Below, in pieces: positions 62,637 through 64,000 of a DNA stretch of 64,000 nucleotides. A program made the translations under genes and the position numbers. The stretch's first letter is position 1. The number at the start of each line of letters is the position of its first letter. Source of the stretch: Micromonospora sp. NBC_00421 (GTDB lineage Bacteria > Actinomycetota > Actinomycetes > Mycobacteriales > Micromonosporaceae). The DNA is taken from assembly GCF_036017915.1 (NCBI RefSeq), contig NZ_CP107929.1, forward strand, positions 4,158,001-4,222,000. Direction: 5' to 3'. The notes beneath the pieces are model-generated. The model was not told the DNA's origin, made no database searches, and worked only from the letters and a program-made list of their open reading frames with translations.

Positions 62637-64000
62637 GTGTACGGCTGGACCGATCCGAACGACCCGGACGCCGCATACCGACGGCCGCAGCCGTCGGCGG
62701 ACGACCCGGCCTGGCTGACCGACCGCCCCGAGCCCCGCTCGGCGTACCTCTTCGGTGACGGGCCGGTGCAGGACGGGCCGGTGCAGCCGGACTCCGGTGC
62801 GGTCGACGCCTCCGCCCGGCACTTCGAGGACACGCCGGACCGTTGGGTCGACCCTTCCGGTCCGACCCCCTCCGCGTCGCCCGGGGAGCCCTGGGCCGGT
62901 GTCCCGCGCGGCCAGCACCCGACGGAACCGACCGGGCAGTGGCGCCACGAGCAGGCTGGCCAGTGGTCGGCCGGGCCGACCGACCAGTGGCGGGACGAGC
63001 CGACCGGGCAGTGGACCGGTGGGCAGACCGGATCATGGCAGGGCGAACAGGCCGGGCAGTGGCAGGACGAACAGGCCGGGTCGTGGCAGGGCGAACAGAC
63101 CGGGTCGTGGCAGGGCGAACAGGCCGGGCCGCAGGCGTACCGGGCCGCCGCCGTGCCGGTGCCCGCCGACCTCGACCGGGACGCCACCGCGCTCACCCCG
63201 GCGGTCGTGCCGGTCGGCGGGCGTCCGGTGGCGACCGACCGCACCCGGTCGCGCCGCCGGTCGAAGCGCCCGTTGCTCATCGGTGGGGCCGCCGCCGCGG
63301 CTACCCTGGTGGTGAGCCTGGGTATCGGCGCCCTGCTGCTGCCCGACGACGACGGGCCCGCCGACCGGGCCGCCCTCGACGAGCCGGTGGCCACCGCGCC
63401 GGTCATCCCGGACGCCGCGCCGAGCGCCACCACCGCCGCCCCGGCCTCCCCCAGCGCGTCACCGAGCCCGTCGACGGTGTCCCCGAGCCCGTCGCCGAGC
63501 CGGACCGCCACGCCGACCCCCACCCCGAGCCGGACCCAGGCGGCCTCCCGGCAGACCACCAGGGGTGGCGCCATCCCCACCGCGGCGACCACCACCCGGG
63601 CCGCGGTGAGCGGCGGCGGTGGCAGCCAGACCCAGCAGGTCGTCGACCTGGTCAACGCCGAGCGGGCCAAGGCCGGCTGCGCCGCCGTCACGGTGGACGA
63701 CAAGCTGACCCTCGCCGCCCAACGGCACAGCCAGGACCAGGCCGACCACGAGAGCATGACGCACACCGGCAGCGACGGCAGCAACGCCGGCCAGCGGCTG
63801 GACCGGGCCGGCTACACCTGGCGCACCTACGGCGAGAACGTCGCCTGGAACCAGCAGACCCCGGCCGCGGTGATGGCCGCCTGGATGAACAGCTCCGGGC
63901 ACCGGGCCAACATCCTCAACTGCGCGTTCACCGAGATCGGCGTCGGCGTGGCCAGCAGCAACGGGCCGTACTGGACGCAGGACTTCGCCGCCCCGCGCTG
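62637..64000 (+). CDS. CAP-domain (SCP/PR1) membrane-anchored protein, 3' end cut by window
   Basis: At least 454 residues. N-terminal about 210 residues are hydrophilic, with four 8-residue repeats of AGSWQGEQ type (24-bp DNA units at 63027-63122) after degenerate WQ/WR copies. A membrane helix follows (LLIGGAAAAATLVVSLGIG), then a Ser/Pro/Thr linker and a CAP domain (VVDLVNAERAKAGC, AQRHSQDQA, YGENVAWN, GHRANILNC). The CAP core ends near the window edge (PYWTQDFAAPR), so only the last few codons are missing. The GTG has GGAGG upstream. The function of bacterial CAP domains is unclear. Confidence 0.88.
   Translation, partial: MYGWTDPNDPDAAYRRPQPSADDPAWLTDRPEPRSAYLFGDGPVQDGPVQPDSGAVDASARHFEDTPDRWVDPSGPTPSASPGEPWAGVPRGQHPTEPTGQWRHEQAGQWSAGPTDQWRDEPTGQWTGGQTGSWQGEQAGQWQDEQAGSWQGEQTGSWQGEQAGPQAYRAAAVPVPADLDRDATALTPAVVPVGGRPVATDRTRSRRRSKRPLLIGGAAAAATLVVSLGIGALLLPDDDGPADRAALDEPVATAPVIPDAAPSATTAAPASPSASPSPSTVSPSPSPSRTATPTPTPSRTQAASRQTTRGGAIPTAATTTRAAVSGGGGSQTQQVVDLVNAERAKAGCAAVTVDDKLTLAAQRHSQDQADHESMTHTGSDGSNAGQRLDRAGYTWRTYGENVAWNQQTPAAVMAAWMNSSGHRANILNCAFTEIGVGVASSNGPYWTQDFAAPR
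63027..63122. repeat. 24-bp in-frame tandem repeats
   Basis: Four units, each encoding (A/T)G(S/Q)WQ(G/D)EQ, at 63027, 63051, 63075 and 63099, differing by a few bases. They are in the predicted cytoplasmic part of the CAP protein and are candidates for length polymorphism. Confidence 0.88.

Overview
The window is about 73% GC and looks like the chromosome of a filamentous actinomycete, most likely Micromonosporaceae (Micromonospora-like). I infer this from gene order and family content: the rip1-dxr, frr-pyrH-tsf-rpsB, rpsP-khpA-rimM-trmD-rplS-lepB-rnhB and amtB-glnK-glnD blocks, an XRE/DUF5753 plus DUF397 regulator pair, DUF2631, DUF2469, a mycothiol-type DinB protein, GTG starts, and many start/stop overlaps. 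No tRNA, rRNA, CRISPR array, transposase or prophage was seen.

Layout. 1-1417: rip1 (partial) and dxr. 1500-3890: a small accessory island (DUF397, XRE regulator and three coupled small genes) bracketed by two copies of one palindromic element. 3918-14324: peripheral genes (secreted pectate lyase with a LacI-type operator, GNAT, BrkB, MMPL, FAD oxidoreductase, TMEM175, a metallo-beta-lactamase/Rieske fusion, DUF2631). 14391-22059: DivIVA-like protein, rlmN, cdsA, frr, pyrH, tsf and rpsB on the minus strand. 23831-33043: yraN, yifB, dprA, a lipoprotein serine hydrolase, xerC, an aminotransferase and a molybdopterin oxidoreductase on the plus strand, with an M23 peptidase opposite. 33104-41626: DUF2469, rnhB, nudix, two lepB genes, rplS, trmD, rimM, khpA, rpsP, DUF402 and proS. 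41627-42266: an unusually structured non-coding region. 42267-52283: amidohydrolase, a broken Uma2 gene, ffh, glnD-glnK-amtB, a kinase-like gene and ftsY. 52431-64000: phosphatase D, MarR plus MFS pump, USP, DinB, HAD, smc, a small coiled-coil gene and a CAP-domain membrane protein cut by the window edge.

Functional themes are isoprenoid precursor synthesis (dxr), regulated proteolysis (rip1), translation (S2, EF-Ts, RRF, L19, S16, TrmD, RimM, ProS, RlmN), protein targeting and export (ffh, ftsY, two signal peptidases), DNA handling (yifB, dprA, xerC, rnhB, smc) and nitrogen control (amtB-glnK-glnD behind a GlnR-like box).

The least ordinary material is non-coding: two families of dispersed GATC-tipped palindromes (1511, 3811, 11991, 41905), a nested inverted-repeat region upstream of proS (41749-42055), G-quadruplex-capable arrays beside two of the palindromes, VNTR-like arrays (13915, 29631) and several well-placed operators. 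Three convergent gene pairs overlap at their 3' ends by about 100-155 bp.
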